Position numbers and translations under genes: made by a program | Notes under the pieces: generated by a model | Seen by the model: only the letters and a program-made list of their open reading frames with translations | The model's database searches: none | Told to the model about the DNA's origin: nothing | Part shown: positions 1-9,349 of the stretch, piece by piece | Layout of the letters: every line of letters starts with the position of its first letter | Position numbering within the stretch: position 1 is the first letter of the stretch | DNA from: Longimicrobiaceae bacterium | GTDB taxonomy: Bacteria; Gemmatimonadota; Gemmatimonadetes; Longimicrobiales; Longimicrobiaceae | NCBI GenBank assembly: GCA_036375715.1 | Contig: DASVBS010000026.1 | Span: forward strand, 1 to 64,000 | Direction of reading: 5' to 3' | DNA length: 64,000 nucleotides

Positions 1-12
1 CGCGAGCCGCTT

Positions 13-228
13 TCACTCGTTCACGGGCGCGACATTCTCCGCGCGGGGCCCCTTGGGATCCTGGACCAGGTCGAATTCCACCCTCTGCCCCTTCGAGAGC
101 GACTTGAAGCCCGTTCCCTGAATTGCCGAGTGGTGGACGAAGACGTCCTTCCCGCCGCTGTCGGGTTTGATGAAGCCAAACCCCTTGTCGTCCATGAACC
201 GCTCTACGGTGCCGGTCTCGCGTGCCAT
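13..228 (-). CDS. Cold-shock protein, CspA family
   Basis: Encodes a 71-residue single cold-shock domain, the usual CspA length. The RNP1-type motif KGFGFIKP (residues 15-22) and RNP2-type motif DVFVHHS (28-34) are intact. The family binds single-stranded RNA and DNA as a chaperone or antiterminator in the cytoplasm. I chose the ATG at 228 because the reading frame upstream has no CSD homology and the domain begins directly with [16 protein letters not shown] stretch sits just upstream as a possible ribosome-binding site. It is divergent from the esterase gene at 333. Whether it is cold-induced cannot be told from sequence. Confidence 0.93.
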   Translation of the reverse strand: MARETGTVERFMDDKGFGFIKPDSGGKDVFVHHSAIQGTGFKSLSKGQRVEFDLVQDPKGPRAENVAPVNE

Positions 229-332
229 GCTGCGCCTCGCCTGTTCGTCGGAAAGAATGAAGCCTACCGGGCAAAGCCTGCGAGCGCGCAAGGATCGTGC
301 GAATGCTGAAGACCCCCAACCCCTGACCCGAC

Positions 333-1622
333 ATGCTCAACCGACGCTCCTTCCTCCGTTCCGCGGTTCTACAATTTTGGGTCGTTATAGTCACGGTCGC
401 TCCGATTTCGGTCGTCGACCTCGGTGCGCAGGTGCCCACGGAAGTGGGGCACTGGGTGGCAACGTGGGGAACGGCGCAGGAGCTGTATCGGCATGAGGAC
501 GCCAATCAGCCTCGGCGAGACGGGCGGCCGCAGCTCACGATCTCGAACCAGACGGTCCGGATGGTCGTGAAAACGAGCATCGGAGGAGATCGTGTCCGTT
601 TACGAGTCGCCAACGCCTTCGGTGCTCCCACCGTGGTGATCGGTGCCGCCACGGTCGCGCGCCGCGCCTCCGGCTCCGCCATCGTCCCGGGAAGCGCGAA
701 GGAGGTGACCTTCGGCGGCGAGCGATCGCTGGTCCTGCACCCGGGGGTGGTCGCGTACAGTGATCCGGTGGATTTCGAGGCCGCTCCGCTGGAGGACCTG
801 GTGGTCAGCCTCTACCTCCAGGGAGACGCTGGGCGGCCCACCACGCATCCGCTCGGGCTCCACACCACCTATATCTCGGGTCCGGGTGATTTCACCGCCG
901 CGACCGACTTCCCGGCCGACACCACCACCCAGTCCTACTACTGGCTGGCGGGTATCGACGTGTTTGCGCCCGAGGATGCCTTCGCGATCGTCGCGCTCGG
1001 CAACTCGATCACAGACGGAGCCCTTTCCACCCCCGATGCCGACCGATCCTGGCCGTCGCGGCTCGCCGCCCGGTTGGCGGCCAACGAGGACACCCGCAAC
1101 ATCGGCGTTGTCAACGCGGGGATCTCCGGGAACCGCGTTCTCAGCGACGGTGCGGGCGTGAGCGTGCTGGCCCGCCTCGAGAACGACGCTCTCAGCTACT
1201 CCGGGGTGAAATGGATCGTGTTGTTGGAGGGGATCAACGACATCGGAGCGATCGCCCGGGGCCCCACGAACCCGGCCGTCACCGCGGAGCGGTTGATCTG
1301 GGCGTATCGCCAGGTCATCGAACGGGCGCACGCGCGGGGAGTGCGCGTGGCCGGCGCGACGCTGACGCCGTACGAGGGCGCGGGGTACTTCTCCAAAGAG
1401 GGCGAAGAGATCCGGGCCGCCGTGAACGACTGGATCCGCAATTCCGGCGAGTTTGACGCGGTCATCGACTTCGACGCGGCCACGCGCAACCCCGAGAGCC
1501 CGACCTGGTTCCTGCCGGCCTACGACCCCGGCGACCACCTACACCCCAACGATGCCGGATACCAGCGCATGGCGGATGAGGTGGATATTTCCATCTTTGC
1601 GCCTGCCGGCGTGGGGCAGTGA
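333..1622 (+). CDS. Secreted SGNH/GDSL-family esterase
   Basis: A 429-residue protein with a hydrophobic N-terminal export signal (about residues 1-32) followed by [11 protein letters not shown], a start typical of exported SGNH carbohydrate-esterase-like proteins. Catalytic blocks are complete: GNSITDG with Ser225 (block I), NAGISGN (block II), GIND with Asn302 (block III), and DHLHPN with Asp401 and His404 (block V). The region before residue 210 is probably a beta-sandwich accessory domain. Likely role is removal of acyl groups from polysaccharide or an ester substrate in the periplasm or outside the cell; the substrate cannot be read from the sequence. It stands alone and is divergent from cspA. 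Confidence 0.88.
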   Translation: MLNRRSFLRSAVLQFWVVIVTVAPISVVDLGAQVPTEVGHWVATWGTAQELYRHEDANQPRRDGRPQLTISNQTVRMVVKTSIGGDRVRLRVANAFGAPTVVIGAATVARRASGSAIVPGSAKEVTFGGERSLVLHPGVVAYSDPVDFEAAPLEDLVVSLYLQGDAGRPTTHPLGLHTTYISGPGDFTAATDFPADTTTQSYYWLAGIDVFAPEDAFAIVALGNSITDGALSTPDADRSWPSRLAARLAANEDTRNIGVVNAGISGNRVLSDGAGVSVLARLENDALSYSGVKWIVLLEGINDIGAIARGPTNPAVTAERLIWAYRQVIERAHARGVRVAGATLTPYEGAGYFSKEGEEIRAAVNDWIRNSGEFDAVIDFDAATRNPESPTWFLPAYDPGDHLHPNDAGYQRMADEVDISIFAPAGVGQ

Positions 1623-1693
1623 GGTAGGGCGCTGCGCGGGCCTACGACCCGGCTGTTCAGCCCGCCGCAGGCATGGTCAGCCCACCGCGGGTG

Positions 1694-1996
1694 TCACCCC
1701 CCGGAAATCGCCCCGATCACGATAAACGGCTCCCTCCCGGCGACGATCGCCTCCGGGAGGGGCTGGTCGGGGTCGTCGTGGGAAATGTCCTCTCCGTCGG
1801 CGAAGTAGCGCAGGTACGCTCGGCGCCGTCGCAAGCCGTGTTCGCGAATGGTCCCCTGCAACATCGGGTAGATTCCCTCCAGAGCATCCAGCACCGAATT
1901 CGGAGTGGGCCTCCCCTCCACCTGCACGGTGACCTCTTCGCCGACGCCGGCGAGGCGGCGAAGGTGCGGCGGGAGCGACACGCGGATCGCGGTCAC
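1694..1996 (-). CDS. MoaD/ThiS-like ubiquitin-fold protein
   Basis: A 100-residue beta-grasp protein ending in the di-glycine tail SGG. The family activates this terminus by adenylation for sulfur transfer (MoaD, ThiS) or protein conjugation (archaeal SAMPs). The start is the GTG at 1996, which overlaps the TGA of the preceding Asp-box gene in a GTGA arrangement, so the two are probably translationally coupled. No moaE, thiF or molybdopterin gene lies nearby, so a role in ordinary molybdopterin synthesis is unsupported by context. Product assignment is by fold-level resemblance; its partner enzyme is not in the window. Confidence 0.82.
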   Translation of the reverse strand: MTAIRVSLPPHLRRLAGVGEEVTVQVEGRPTPNSVLDALEGIYPMLQGTIREHGLRRRRAYLRYFADGEDISHDDPDQPLPEAIVAGREPFIVIGAISGG

Positions 1997-3108
1997 GGCA
2001 GCGTCTGCACTTCGACCGAGAGGACCGGGGGCAGGTGTTCGGCGATCGCCTGCCAGCTGTCGCCCGCGTCGGCGGAGGCGTACACCTGTCCCCCGGTCGT
2101 GCCGAAGTAGATCCCGCACTGCTCGAGCGAGTCGACGTCCATAGCGTCGCGCAGGATGTTCACGTACACGTCCTTCTGAGGGAGCCCACGCGTGAGCGGC
2201 TCCCATTCGTTCCCGCCCGTCCGGCTGCGGTAGACCCGAAGCTTTCCCTCCGGCGGGTAGTGCTCGTAGTCGCTCTTGATGGGCACCACGTAGATCGTCT
2301 CCGGCTCGTGGGCGTGTACCGCGATGGGGAAGCCGAAGTCGCTGGGCAGATTGCCGCTCACCTCCCGCCAGCTTTCCCCCGCATCGTCGCTGCGGCACAC
2401 GTCCCAGTGTTTCTGCATGAACAGCGTTTCCGGTCGCGACGGATGCATTGCCAGCCGATGGACGCAGTGGCCGATCTCCGCCTCGGGATTCGGCAGGAAA
2501 TCCGAGCGCAGCCCACTGGTGGCGATCTTCCAGCTCTTTCCGCCATCATCGGTGCGGAAGGCGCCCGCCGCGGAGATCGCCACGTACATCCGTTGGTCGT
2601 TCGCCGGATCGATGAGGATCGTGTGCAGGCACATCCCGCCCGCGCCCGGCGCCCAGTCGTTGCCGCGCGCATGCGTCCGCAACGCCGGAAGCTCCGCCCA
2701 GGTGCGTCCGCCGTCGGCGGAGCGGAAGAGGCCGGCGTCCTCCACACCGGCGTAGACCACCTCCGCATCGGTCGGCGAGGGCTCGAAATGCCAGACCCGC
2801 TTGAAATCCCACGGGTGCGGAGTGCCGTCGTACCACTGGTGGGTGCCCGGGTCGCCCTGGTAGGCGAAGGCGTTGCCGACCGCCTCCCAGGTTTTTCCGC
2901 CATCGTCGGAGCGCTGGACGACCTGCCCATGCCAGTCCGTCCACTGCGAGGCATAGATCCGGTCGGGGTTGAGCGGAGAGCCCTTGACGTGCATCACCTC
3001 CCACCCGCCGAAATGCGGTCCATCCACCTTCCAGTCGCGCCGGGTGCCGTCCGCGCTGATCACGAACGCACCCTTTCGCGTACCCACCAGCACACGCACA
3101 CTCGCCAT
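1993..3108 (-). CDS. Asp-box (BNR/sialidase-like) beta-propeller protein
   Basis: A 371-residue protein with six Asp-box motifs of the S-x-D-x-G-x-x-W type at about residues 67-74, 130-137, 186-193, 240-247, 295-302 and 345-352, spaced like blades of a beta-propeller. Databases often call such proteins exo-alpha-sialidase, but I see no arginine triad arrangement that would establish sialidase activity. There is no signal peptide, so it should be cytoplasmic. GGCGAGG precedes the ATG. It overlaps the downstream MoaD-like gene by 4 bp, which suggests the pair acts together. Function unknown. Confidence 0.85.
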   Translation of the reverse strand: MASVRVLVGTRKGAFVISADGTRRDWKVDGPHFGGWEVMHVKGSPLNPDRIYASQWTDWHGQVVQRSDDGGKTWEAVGNAFAYQGDPGTHQWYDGTPHPWDFKRVWHFEPSPTDAEVVYAGVEDAGLFRSADGGRTWAELPALRTHARGNDWAPGAGGMCLHTILIDPANDQRMYVAISAAGAFRTDDGGKSWKIATSGLRSDFLPNPEAEIGHCVHRLAMHPSRPETLFMQKHWDVCRSDDAGESWREVSGNLPSDFGFPIAVHAHEPETIYVVPIKSDYEHYPPEGKLRVYRSRTGGNEWEPLTRGLPQKDVYVNILRDAMDVDSLEQCGIYFGTTGGQVYASADAGDSWQAIAEHLPPVLSVEVQTLP

Positions 3109-3455
3109 TCGTCACCTCGCCTTCACCAGGAGAAATCCCTGTCAAGCGGACTCCCGCCAACCTACCGGCGGCTCGTGCGCCGTCAAGGTTCTTGTAATTA
3201 CAGCTTTCTTCCCGGAGGCCCGATTGCAGTTCTCCGCCTCGCGCCCGGTGGTCGTGAAACCGTGCCCGGCTCGCCGCGTAGTCCGGAGGAGCCACCTGAA
3301 GATGGCCAGGTGGGCCGGCCCAGCATACTATGCGTGAGGAGCAGGACCGATGATGAGGAAGGCGGCACTCAGATGGGCGGTCCCAGGCAAGGCAGGCCCG
3401 CCCTTCCCAAGCACGTGGGGCGACGTGCCAGGCGCGGACGGACGGAGGCAATCAC
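3109..3455. other. Divergent intergenic region between Asp-box gene and mmcQ-like gene
   Basis: This 347-base gap lies between two divergently read genes. It holds a candidate minus-strand promoter (listed separately) and a locally AT-richer patch near 3189-3210. I see no convincing gene, hairpin terminator or RNA motif in it. The last bases (ACGGAGG near 3440) are the ribosome-binding site of the gene at 3456. Confidence 0.6.
3159..3186 (-). promoter_or_regulatory. Candidate sigma70-type promoter for the Asp-box/MoaD pair
   Basis: On the minus strand, TTGACG (3186-3181) is followed after 16 bases by TAGGTT (3164-3159). Initiation would fall near 3152, leaving a leader of about 44 bases before the ATG at 3108. 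The -35 matches consensus at five of six positions, but the -10 is weak, so this is a tentative call. Confidence 0.35.
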
Positions 3456-3824
3456 GTGAGCACACGCCGCTTCTTGACGCAGCAGCAGGTTCGGGATCTG
3501 GCGCTGTCGCTGCCGGAGGCCTATGCGGATTCACACATGGGGCGACCGGACCTGAGGGTGCGGAAGAAGATCTTCGCCACCCTGCCGGAGGACGGCCTGA
3601 CCGTGAACCTGAAAACGACTCCGATTGCCTTGGACATGCTGCTGCGTGACGACCCGGAGGCATTCCGCGATGTCTGGGGTGGCCGATGGGTCGGCGTGAC
3701 TCTGGCTCGCGTTCCATCCGACGAGGTCGAAGCGCTGCTGATCGAAGCATACTGTCTGGCTGCGTCCCGCTCACTAGCTGCGCTGGCGCGGGAGAGGATC
3801 CCTTCGCCCTCTGAAGGATCCTGA
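3456..3824 (+). CDS. MmcQ/YjbR family protein
   Basis: A 122-residue protein matching the MmcQ/YjbR (CyaY-like fold) family: LSLPEAYADSHMG near residue 19, then a lysine-rich strand and the VGVTLARVPSDEVEALLIEAY core toward the C-terminus. The start is GTG at 3456, supported by ACGGAGG nine bases upstream. Family members are small cytoplasmic proteins with a double-wing DNA-binding-like motif, but no molecular role is established. It precedes a VOC protein on the same strand with a 43-base gap that contains an imperfect hairpin. Confidence 0.85.
   Translation: MSTRRFLTQQQVRDLALSLPEAYADSHMGRPDLRVRKKIFATLPEDGLTVNLKTTPIALDMLLRDDPEAFRDVWGGRWVGVTLARVPSDEVEALLIEAYCLAASRSLAALARERIPSPSEGS
3796..3821 (+). 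terminator. Weak hairpin at the end of the mmcQ-like gene
   Basis: GGATCCCTTC and GAAGGATCC form a stem with one bulged C around a 7-base loop, ending immediately before the TGA stop. There is no following T-run, so it may be only a fortuitous stem or a weak terminator. Confidence 0.25.
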
Positions 3825-3867
3825 GCCATCCTCGGCGCACGCCACACCCGCCCCCGGAGGTTGCACC

Positions 3868-4326
3868 ATGGAGCCGAGGCTCACCGGGATGGTTCCTCTG
3901 CTGCTCGTACGCGACATGAAGGTGTCGGTCGACTTCTACAATCGCGCGCTCGGCTTCACCGTTGTGTCCGCCTCGGGTCCCGAGTACGCGCCTGGCTGGG
4001 CGCTGCTCGCGCGGGGAGGCATCGAGCTGATGCTGAACGGAGCATACGATCAGAGGAGCATTCCGCCCAGGCAGTCTGCCCGGACCGCCGGCCACGCCGA
4101 CACCGCTCTCTACTTCGGCTGCTCCGACCTGGACTCCGCCTTTATCCATCTGCAAAATCAAGGGTTCGAACTCGCCCCGCCGGCGGTTACCGGTTACGGG
4201 TTCCGCAGCCTGGAGCTGCGTGATCCCGACGGCTATAGCCTGGTACTGCACTGGCCGGAGACGGAGGAGGCGAAGCGCGATTGGAGGGCCCGCTACGGCG
4301 TGCCGTTTCCGGAGCTCCCGGCCTGA
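3868..4326 (+). CDS. VOC family (glyoxalase/bleomycin-resistance fold) protein
   Basis: A 152-residue protein with the vicinal-oxygen-chelate pattern: a first module starting LLLVRDMKVSVDFYNRALGF and a second ending RDPDGYSLVLHW. Such proteins are usually metal-dependent lyases, dioxygenases or drug-binding proteins, and substrate cannot be inferred. The ATG is preceded by CCGGAGG at a good distance. The C-terminal extension after W130 is short and charged. Cytoplasmic, no signal sequence. Confidence 0.87.
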   Translation: MEPRLTGMVPLLLVRDMKVSVDFYNRALGFTVVSASGPEYAPGWALLARGGIELMLNGAYDQRSIPPRQSARTAGHADTALYFGCSDLDSAFIHLQNQGFELAPPAVTGYGFRSLELRDPDGYSLVLHWPETEEAKRDWRARYGVPFPELPA

Positions 4327-4457
4327 GGGACACCCCACGAGAAAGCCGGTCGCGTCCGCGTTGCTCGGCACCGGCTGGCATTGTTCGTGTGACACACCGC
4401 ACGTACTTTCCTCCTGCTCTGCGTCGATAGCGGCGTCCCACCCCTGATGTGACTTCC

Positions 4458-5753
4458 ATGTCCACTTCGACTGCGCGCAGATCCAGCGCGAACCACCTCC
4501 GCTTGGCTCCGCTCGTGGTGTCGCTCTCTGCCGTCATGCTGGTCCCGGGTGCTTCCGCGCAGACGGGGGTCGAGCGGCAGCGGCTGATCGACGATGCGGC
4601 GAGGGCAAGGATCGACAGCACGCTCTCCCGGTTCGTGGACGAGGGGCTGGTGGCAGGTGTTTCCGCGCTGGTCTACGAGAGGGGCGAGGAGGTGTACTTC
4701 GGCGCGTTCGGAATGGCGGACCGGGAGGCCGGCGTGCCGATGGAGCGGAACACCATCGTGCAGATCTTCTCCATGACAAAGCCGGTCACCGGCGTGGCGC
4801 TCATGCAGTTGCACGAGGGCGGTCTGTTCGACCTGGACGATCCGCTCTCGCGCTACGCTCCTGAGTTCGCGAACGTACGCGTCTACGCCGGGCGCGACAG
4901 TGCCGGCCAGCCGGTTCTGGAGCCGCCGCGCCGCGAGATCACCATCCGCGACCTCACGCGACATACGGCCGGGTTCGCCGGCGGGGCAGATACTTCCTAC
5001 GTCGGGAGACTCTACGCGCAGGCTGATCCCTTCGACCGCGAAAACACGCTGGCGGACATGGCTCGGGCCCTCGCCAGCGTCCCGCTCGTTTTCCATCCTG
5101 GCGAGCAATGGGGCTACGGTCCCTCGGTAGACGTGCAGGCCTATCTGGTTGAGAAGATGGCGGGGATCCCGTTCGCCGAGTACCTGCGGGAGCGAATCTT
5201 CCAACCGCTGGGAATGAACGAGACCCGGTACTTCGTGCCCGCGACGGATAGCGCGCGCTTCGCGGCCATGTATCGGAGAGGGCCGGACGGAGAGCTGACA
5301 AAGGCGCCGCGTGAGGAATCCCATGCCTTCAACACGCGTGAGTGGCCGCTGACGCCGGGAGGGTGGGGCCTGACCTCGACCATCGACGACTACATGCGCT
5401 TTGCGCTGATGCTTCAGAACGAGGGAGAACTGGACGGCGCGCGCATCCTGCAGCCGGAGACGGTCAGGCTGATGACCACCAATCAGCTCTCCGACTCGGT
5501 GACGGAGCGTTCCTTTCTGCCGAGCAAGGGCCAGGTAGGCTTCGGCATTGACTTCGCCGTCCGGACCCGGCCCCCGGCTTCCCCCGACGAGAATCCGGGC
5601 GAGGTCGGCGAGTTCTTCTGGGATGGCCTCGCCAGTACCCTCTTCTGGGTCGATCCCCGTAACGACCTCACCGCCGTCCTCTTCGTCCAGTTGGTACCTT
5701 TCGACCCCATCGGTCTGCACCGCAGCTTCCGCCGCGCGGTGTACGGGCCGTGA
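4458..5753 (+). CDS. Exported serine hydrolase, class C beta-lactamase-like family
   Basis: A 431-residue protein of the beta-lactamase/transpeptidase-like family (ampC/esterase-EstB type). It has an N-terminal signal (about residues 10-35), the SxxK motif SMTK at 105-108, and YGPS at 220-223 in place of the YxN motif. A C-terminal region resembling the esterase-type W-x-G motif follows. Ser105 should be the nucleophile and Lys108 its base. Family activities include D-amino-acid peptidase, esterase and beta-lactamase; context does not choose. I start at ATG 4458 rather than GTG 4449, since the signal is complete without the extra three residues. It ends before a strong bidirectional hairpin. 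Confidence 0.87.
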   Translation: MSTSTARRSSANHLRLAPLVVSLSAVMLVPGASAQTGVERQRLIDDAARARIDSTLSRFVDEGLVAGVSALVYERGEEVYFGAFGMADREAGVPMERNTIVQIFSMTKPVTGVALMQLHEGGLFDLDDPLSRYAPEFANVRVYAGRDSAGQPVLEPPRREITIRDLTRHTAGFAGGADTSYVGRLYAQADPFDRENTLADMARALASVPLVFHPGEQWGYGPSVDVQAYLVEKMAGIPFAEYLRERIFQPLGMNETRYFVPATDSARFAAMYRRGPDGELTKAPREESHAFNTREWPLTPGGWGLTSTIDDYMRFALMLQNEGELDGARILQPETVRLMTTNQLSDSVTERSFLPSKGQVGFGIDFAVRTRPPASPDENPGEVGEFFWDGLASTLFWVDPRNDLTAVLFVQLVPFDPIGLHRSFRRAVYGP

Positions 5754-5816
5754 TGCGCCGCCGGACGTCCCGCGGTGGACGGTCCGCTAACCTGGCCGGT
5801 CTTTGACATGTAAGAA

Positions 5817-5848
5817 GGCCACCCTCTCCCCGCGCGGAGAGGGTGGCC
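5817..5848. terminator. Bidirectional rho-independent-type hairpin
   Basis: A perfect 13-base-pair stem (left arm 5817-5829, right arm 5836-5848, 6-base loop) lies between two convergent genes ending at 5753 and 5883. On the minus strand it is followed by TTCTT. Position between convergent stops makes a shared terminator likely. Confidence 0.8.
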
Positions 5849-5882
5849 CATTCGTGATAGCTGAGCGGAGTACGGTCCTGCG

Positions 5883-6590
5883 TCAGTCCTGCGTCACCTT
5901 GAAATCGGTGACGATGGCGTCGGTGTTGTGGGCGAAGCGGATGCCGTACACACCGTCGGTCGACTTCAGGCGCCCAGCGGTCACCACGTCGGATTTCGGG
6001 TAGCTTCCCACGACCGTGCCGTTGATCGCACATTCCACCCTGTCGTCCTTCACGGACAGGGCGATCTGCTGCGCGACCGGCTGTCCCGGCCCGGCTGCCC
6101 GGTTCACCGCGTCGTGCGCCTCGCCGCGGCGGCCGTTCAGCTGGAAGGGCTCGGGACCGAAGCCGCGAACGATGAAGTTACCGTTTCCGTAAGCCGCGCA
6201 GTACAGGTAGCTCTGCTGGTCCGTCCCCATGTCGTTCCCGCCGATGAAGATGCCGTAGGGGTGCGGATGATCGTTGAGCGACATGTACTCGGGCTCGGTG
6301 AAGGTGGCGCTCACCGTGTAGTTCCCGCTGGCCACGTTCTCCGGGTTCCAGTATGCCACGGCCGGGCCCGTGGTGACGCGCATCCCGTCACCCTCGGGGG
6401 CCAGTTTGGCGTTCTCGAGGACCTGCCCCTGGGCCGCTTCCCTGGCGTCGATGCGGCCGGTCCAGCCGGGGACCGAGATTCCACCGTCGGTAACCGCCCG
6501 GGCAACTTCGTCCTGGCCCCGAGCGGTCCCGACCCCGGCCACGACCAGCGCGGCGACAGTGGTGACCGCGGTTCGGAATGCATGGCGCAT
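5883..6590 (-). CDS. Secreted LamG/DUF1080-like beta-sandwich protein
   Basis: A 235-residue exported protein. The ATG at 6590 has GGAGG eight bases upstream and gives a clean signal peptide ending near ARGQ (about residue 25). The mature part looks like a concanavalin-type jelly roll: strands around SGNYTVSATF, YGIFIGGND, YLYCAAYGNGNFIVRGF, and a C-terminal YGIRFAHNTDAIVTDFKV of the kind ending DUF1080/LamG domains. It probably binds or acts on sugar-like ligands outside the inner membrane, but no catalytic residues are evident. Neighbour of another exported protein at 6766, with a 175-base gap. Confidence 0.75.
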   Translation of the reverse strand: MRHAFRTAVTTVAALVVAGVGTARGQDEVARAVTDGGISVPGWTGRIDAREAAQGQVLENAKLAPEGDGMRVTTGPAVAYWNPENVASGNYTVSATFTEPEYMSLNDHPHPYGIFIGGNDMGTDQQSYLYCAAYGNGNFIVRGFGPEPFQLNGRRGEAHDAVNRAAGPGQPVAQQIALSVKDDRVECAINGTVVGSYPKSDVVTAGRLKSTDGVYGIRFAHNTDAIVTDFKVTQD

Positions 6591-6765
6591 GGTGTGTCCT
6601 CCACTGGGAAGAGTGTCTGCCCCTTGGTGATCTGCGCGCGAGCGGGCGACCTGGCTCGATCGCTCCCGCTGGCGCGCGCCGACTCTGCGTGATCCCACGT
6701 TATCCGTCACACCCAGGCCGAGCAATGATACTGATCGCGCCCGCGCTGAGGCTTAGCTCGCCGGT

Positions 6766-8058
6766 TTAACGCCCGTCGACGGGGCGTACTTCGACCCGCG
6801 GAGGGTCTGCAAAGTCGACCCAGAGCCGTTCCGCCCGTTCGGGTGTGATCTCGCCGTCGTAGACGAACAGCCGGTACTTCAGGTTGTACGTCTGTCCGGG
6901 CTCGAGCAGCCAGTCCTGTTCCTGGGCCGGGTTGAAGTTGATGAAGACGTTCTCGACGCCCCTGTTCTGGCCGGTCGGCCAGATGCGTAGCTGCTCAGGG
7001 TGGTTGTAGTTGCTGGGACTGGAGAGGAAAAGCACTCCGGATCGGCCTGCGGGGACGTCGGTCGCCCCGTTCACGTCGATCCAGCGCGCGCGCGTGGCGT
7101 TGCCGTTGCTCTTGTCCTTGCCCTCCGAAGTGAGCAGGCGCGAGTTGGCGTCGCCCCATTTCTCCGTGGCCCTCATGGAGAACCCCTGGTAGCGATAGGC
7201 GAGGATCTTCAGTGGCGAATTCGAAGCCGGGCTCAGGGTGGAGCTGAAATCGACGATCCACGCCTCCTGGTCGGGGCCTGGGTTCCACACCGTGACCTCC
7301 CAGATCTCCTTCAGCGCGACCTTTTCACCCTTTTCCTGGTTCCCCGCGACGTGGTCGTGCAGAGAGCGAAAGCTTCCGAAGACGTCGCCGGACTGGCGCG
7401 TCAGGACGCCGGCCGAGCGCACGCGTCCCTGGCGGCTCCCCAGGTTCCAGAAGTCCACCGTGTCTCCCTCGAACTCGGTGTGAGTCCAGGGATTCCAGAT
7501 CCCGTAGTGGTGCCAGTGATCGGGCGCCTGAATACGCGTGAGCACCTCTCCCTGCGGGGAGTAGAGCGGGTGAATGAAGCCGCTGAGACTGAAGACCGGC
7601 CGTACGCCCTCCGGCACCGGCATCGGCGTGTACCGATAGGAGAGGACGGGTTTGCCACCCACCTCGATGTTCAGGTTGTTCCCGTCGTCGGCCACTGTCA
7701 CCGCCGCGGACCTGTCGCTGCCGGCCGGCAGAGTGGTACGCAGCTCGAAAGTGCGGGAGGTGCCCGGCGCGGTGGTACCCGATAGAATCCAGGCAAGCTG
7801 GTCCGGGTTGCCCGGGCGGACCTGCGAGGGGACTTCGACCTCGCGGCCGCCGGTCGTTTCCACCAGGCGCAGGTCGCTGGTCGCCAGGTGCAGGGGGATG
7901 CCGGTGAGCGGGGCCGTGATCGGGGTGTTGACCCGCTCATGGTCTCCGGCGTGAACGGTGATTTCAGCCACCGTCGTGGACTGGGCTACGAGCAGCGCGG
8001 GCGCGAGCAGTGTCACGCAGGTCGCGAGCGCGGACAGAAGCCGGGAGCGTGGTTGCAT
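6766..8058 (-). CDS. Exported DUF6807 (PmoA-like) family protein
   Basis: A 430-residue protein with a signal peptide (about 1-25). Its core SGFIHPLYSPQGEVLT followed by DHWHHYGIW (180-188) is characteristic of DUF6807, often misnamed methane oxygenase PmoA. The family is found with carbohydrate-catabolic genes, and its fold is sugar-mutarotase/lyase-like; activity unknown. The histidine cluster at 181-184 could bind metal or ligand. I chose ATG 8058 because the frame upstream reads low-complexity arginine-rich sequence and the signal peptide begins here. The ribosome-binding site is weak. Confidence 0.8.
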   Translation of the reverse strand: MQPRSRLLSALATCVTLLAPALLVAQSTTVAEITVHAGDHERVNTPITAPLTGIPLHLATSDLRLVETTGGREVEVPSQVRPGNPDQLAWILSGTTAPGTSRTFELRTTLPAGSDRSAAVTVADDGNNLNIEVGGKPVLSYRYTPMPVPEGVRPVFSLSGFIHPLYSPQGEVLTRIQAPDHWHHYGIWNPWTHTEFEGDTVDFWNLGSRQGRVRSAGVLTRQSGDVFGSFRSLHDHVAGNQEKGEKVALKEIWEVTVWNPGPDQEAWIVDFSSTLSPASNSPLKILAYRYQGFSMRATEKWGDANSRLLTSEGKDKSNGNATRARWIDVNGATDVPAGRSGVLFLSSPSNYNHPEQLRIWPTGQNRGVENVFINFNPAQEQDWLLEPGQTYNLKYRLFVYDGEITPERAERLWVDFADPPRVEVRPVDGR

Positions 8059-8384
8059 GGGTGACCGAACAGGGAGAGAAGAGTTGCGAGCAGAGGGAGT
8101 ACATTCGTCGCCCCTGTCGCGTTTGGCCTGAGGCGCGGACCCGAGGCCGGCACGGCGCGGGCTGCGGCTGGCACGATAGAGCCCGAGCCCGAGCCGATCA
8201 AGCCAGAGCACGTCCTCACTGCTTGCTGGGCTTCGCTGTGCCGACCGTACTCATGCCCCCACTTGCCGCCCGGCGCCGTTGACGGCAAGCTACGGGGCGA
8301 TCGCGGGATCGCCGGCGCCTTACCGACGTCTGTGTCATCCGCCAGATAAATACGCCGCAGTACTGTCTCCCCTTCACCCCCTTT
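8059..8384. other. Divergent intergenic region, DUF6807 gene / creatininase gene
   Basis: This 326-base gap between divergent genes contains no gene I can support. It carries a short GAGCCC tandem (about 8185-8200) and an AT-richer stretch with TAAATA at 8347-8352 that could be the -10 of the creatininase promoter, though no good -35 is placed for it. No RNA motif seen. Confidence 0.5.
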
Positions 8385-9164
8385 ATGCTCGTGAGCCGAT
8401 CTTACATCCTCGCCGAAACGACCTGGGGCGCCGTTCGGGAGTCCTCCTTCGACGTCGCCATTCTGCCCTGGGGAGCAACCGAGGCACACAACTACCACCT
8501 GCCCTACGCAACCGACACGATCCAGTGCGACTACATCGCGGCGGAGTCGGCTCGGAAGGCGACCGCGGCAGGCGCCCGCGTGATCGTGCTGCCCACCATC
8601 CCGTATGGGGTCCAGACGGGCCAGCTGGACATCCCCCTGTGTCTGAACATGGGGCCGAGCACCCAGGCTGCGGTGCTACGCGACCTCGCGGAATCGCTGG
8701 AGGTGCAGGGAATCCCCAAGCTGGTCGTACTGAACGGCCACGGAGGCAACGACTTCAGGCAGATGATCCGCGAGCTGCAAATGCGGCTGCGCATCTATCT
8801 GTGCCAGGTGAACTGGTACCGGATCGTGGACGGCTCGGACTACTTCACCGAGCCTGGTGACCATGCGGGGGAGATGGAAACGAGCCTGATGATGCACGCG
8901 GCTCCTGAGCTGGTACGCCCGCTCAGCGAAGCAGGGGATGGAGCGGAGCGGAAGCCTCGCCTGGCCGGCATGCGGGAGGGGTGGGCCTGGGCCCCGCGAC
9001 CGTGGACGCGCATCTCGGCCGACACCGGCGTGGGTGACCCTCGTCGCGCGAGCGCCGAAGCGGGCGCGCGCTACGCTGATGCGGTCACCGACCGCATCGC
9101 CGAGTTTCTCGTCGAGCTCGCCCGCATCGATCCGGCAGAGATCTACGGAGAAGCAAACGGGTGA
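8385..9164 (+). CDS. Creatininase family amidohydrolase
   Basis: A 259-residue cytoplasmic enzyme of the creatininase/creatinine amidohydrolase family. Metal ligands are visible: E33, H35 or H38 and D44 in the PWGATEAHNYHLPYATD region, the NGHGGN loop (117-122), and H160 with E163/E165 in DHAGEMETS. Length matches the family (about 250). Activities in the family include creatininase, arylformylamidase-like FAPy deformylase, and MftE peptidase. No mycofactocin or creatine gene is nearby, so the substrate is open. ATG 8385 starts just before the conserved N-terminal strand. Confidence 0.88.
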   Translation: MLVSRSYILAETTWGAVRESSFDVAILPWGATEAHNYHLPYATDTIQCDYIAAESARKATAAGARVIVLPTIPYGVQTGQLDIPLCLNMGPSTQAAVLRDLAESLEVQGIPKLVVLNGHGGNDFRQMIRELQMRLRIYLCQVNWYRIVDGSDYFTEPGDHAGEMETSLMMHAAPELVRPLSEAGDGAERKPRLAGMREGWAWAPRPWTRISADTGVGDPRRASAEAGARYADAVTDRIAEFLVELARIDPAEIYGEANG

Positions 9165-9349
9165 CGTCGGCAGTGCCGGCGTTCCCGGCGACCCTCCTGC
9201 GCTCCGCAATCGAGGAAGTGTGGACATTACGTGGAGGGTGGGCGCGCGGCCCGGTGGCGGCCGCCCAGCTCGCGTGCAGGAGCGCCACGGGAGTGATGAC
9301 GACAGGCGAGGAACGATCATGACCTCACCGGGGAGGGGCGATACCTTTG

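Noticed and set aside
1735-1762. Perfect 8-base inverted repeat within the MoaD-like gene
   Set aside because: It lies inside the coding sequence and is explained by codon choice in GC-rich DNA; no regulatory function is supported.
2035-3459. Long plus-strand frame across the Asp-box gene
   Set aside because: It runs antisense to six clean Asp-box motifs and has no plausible start context.
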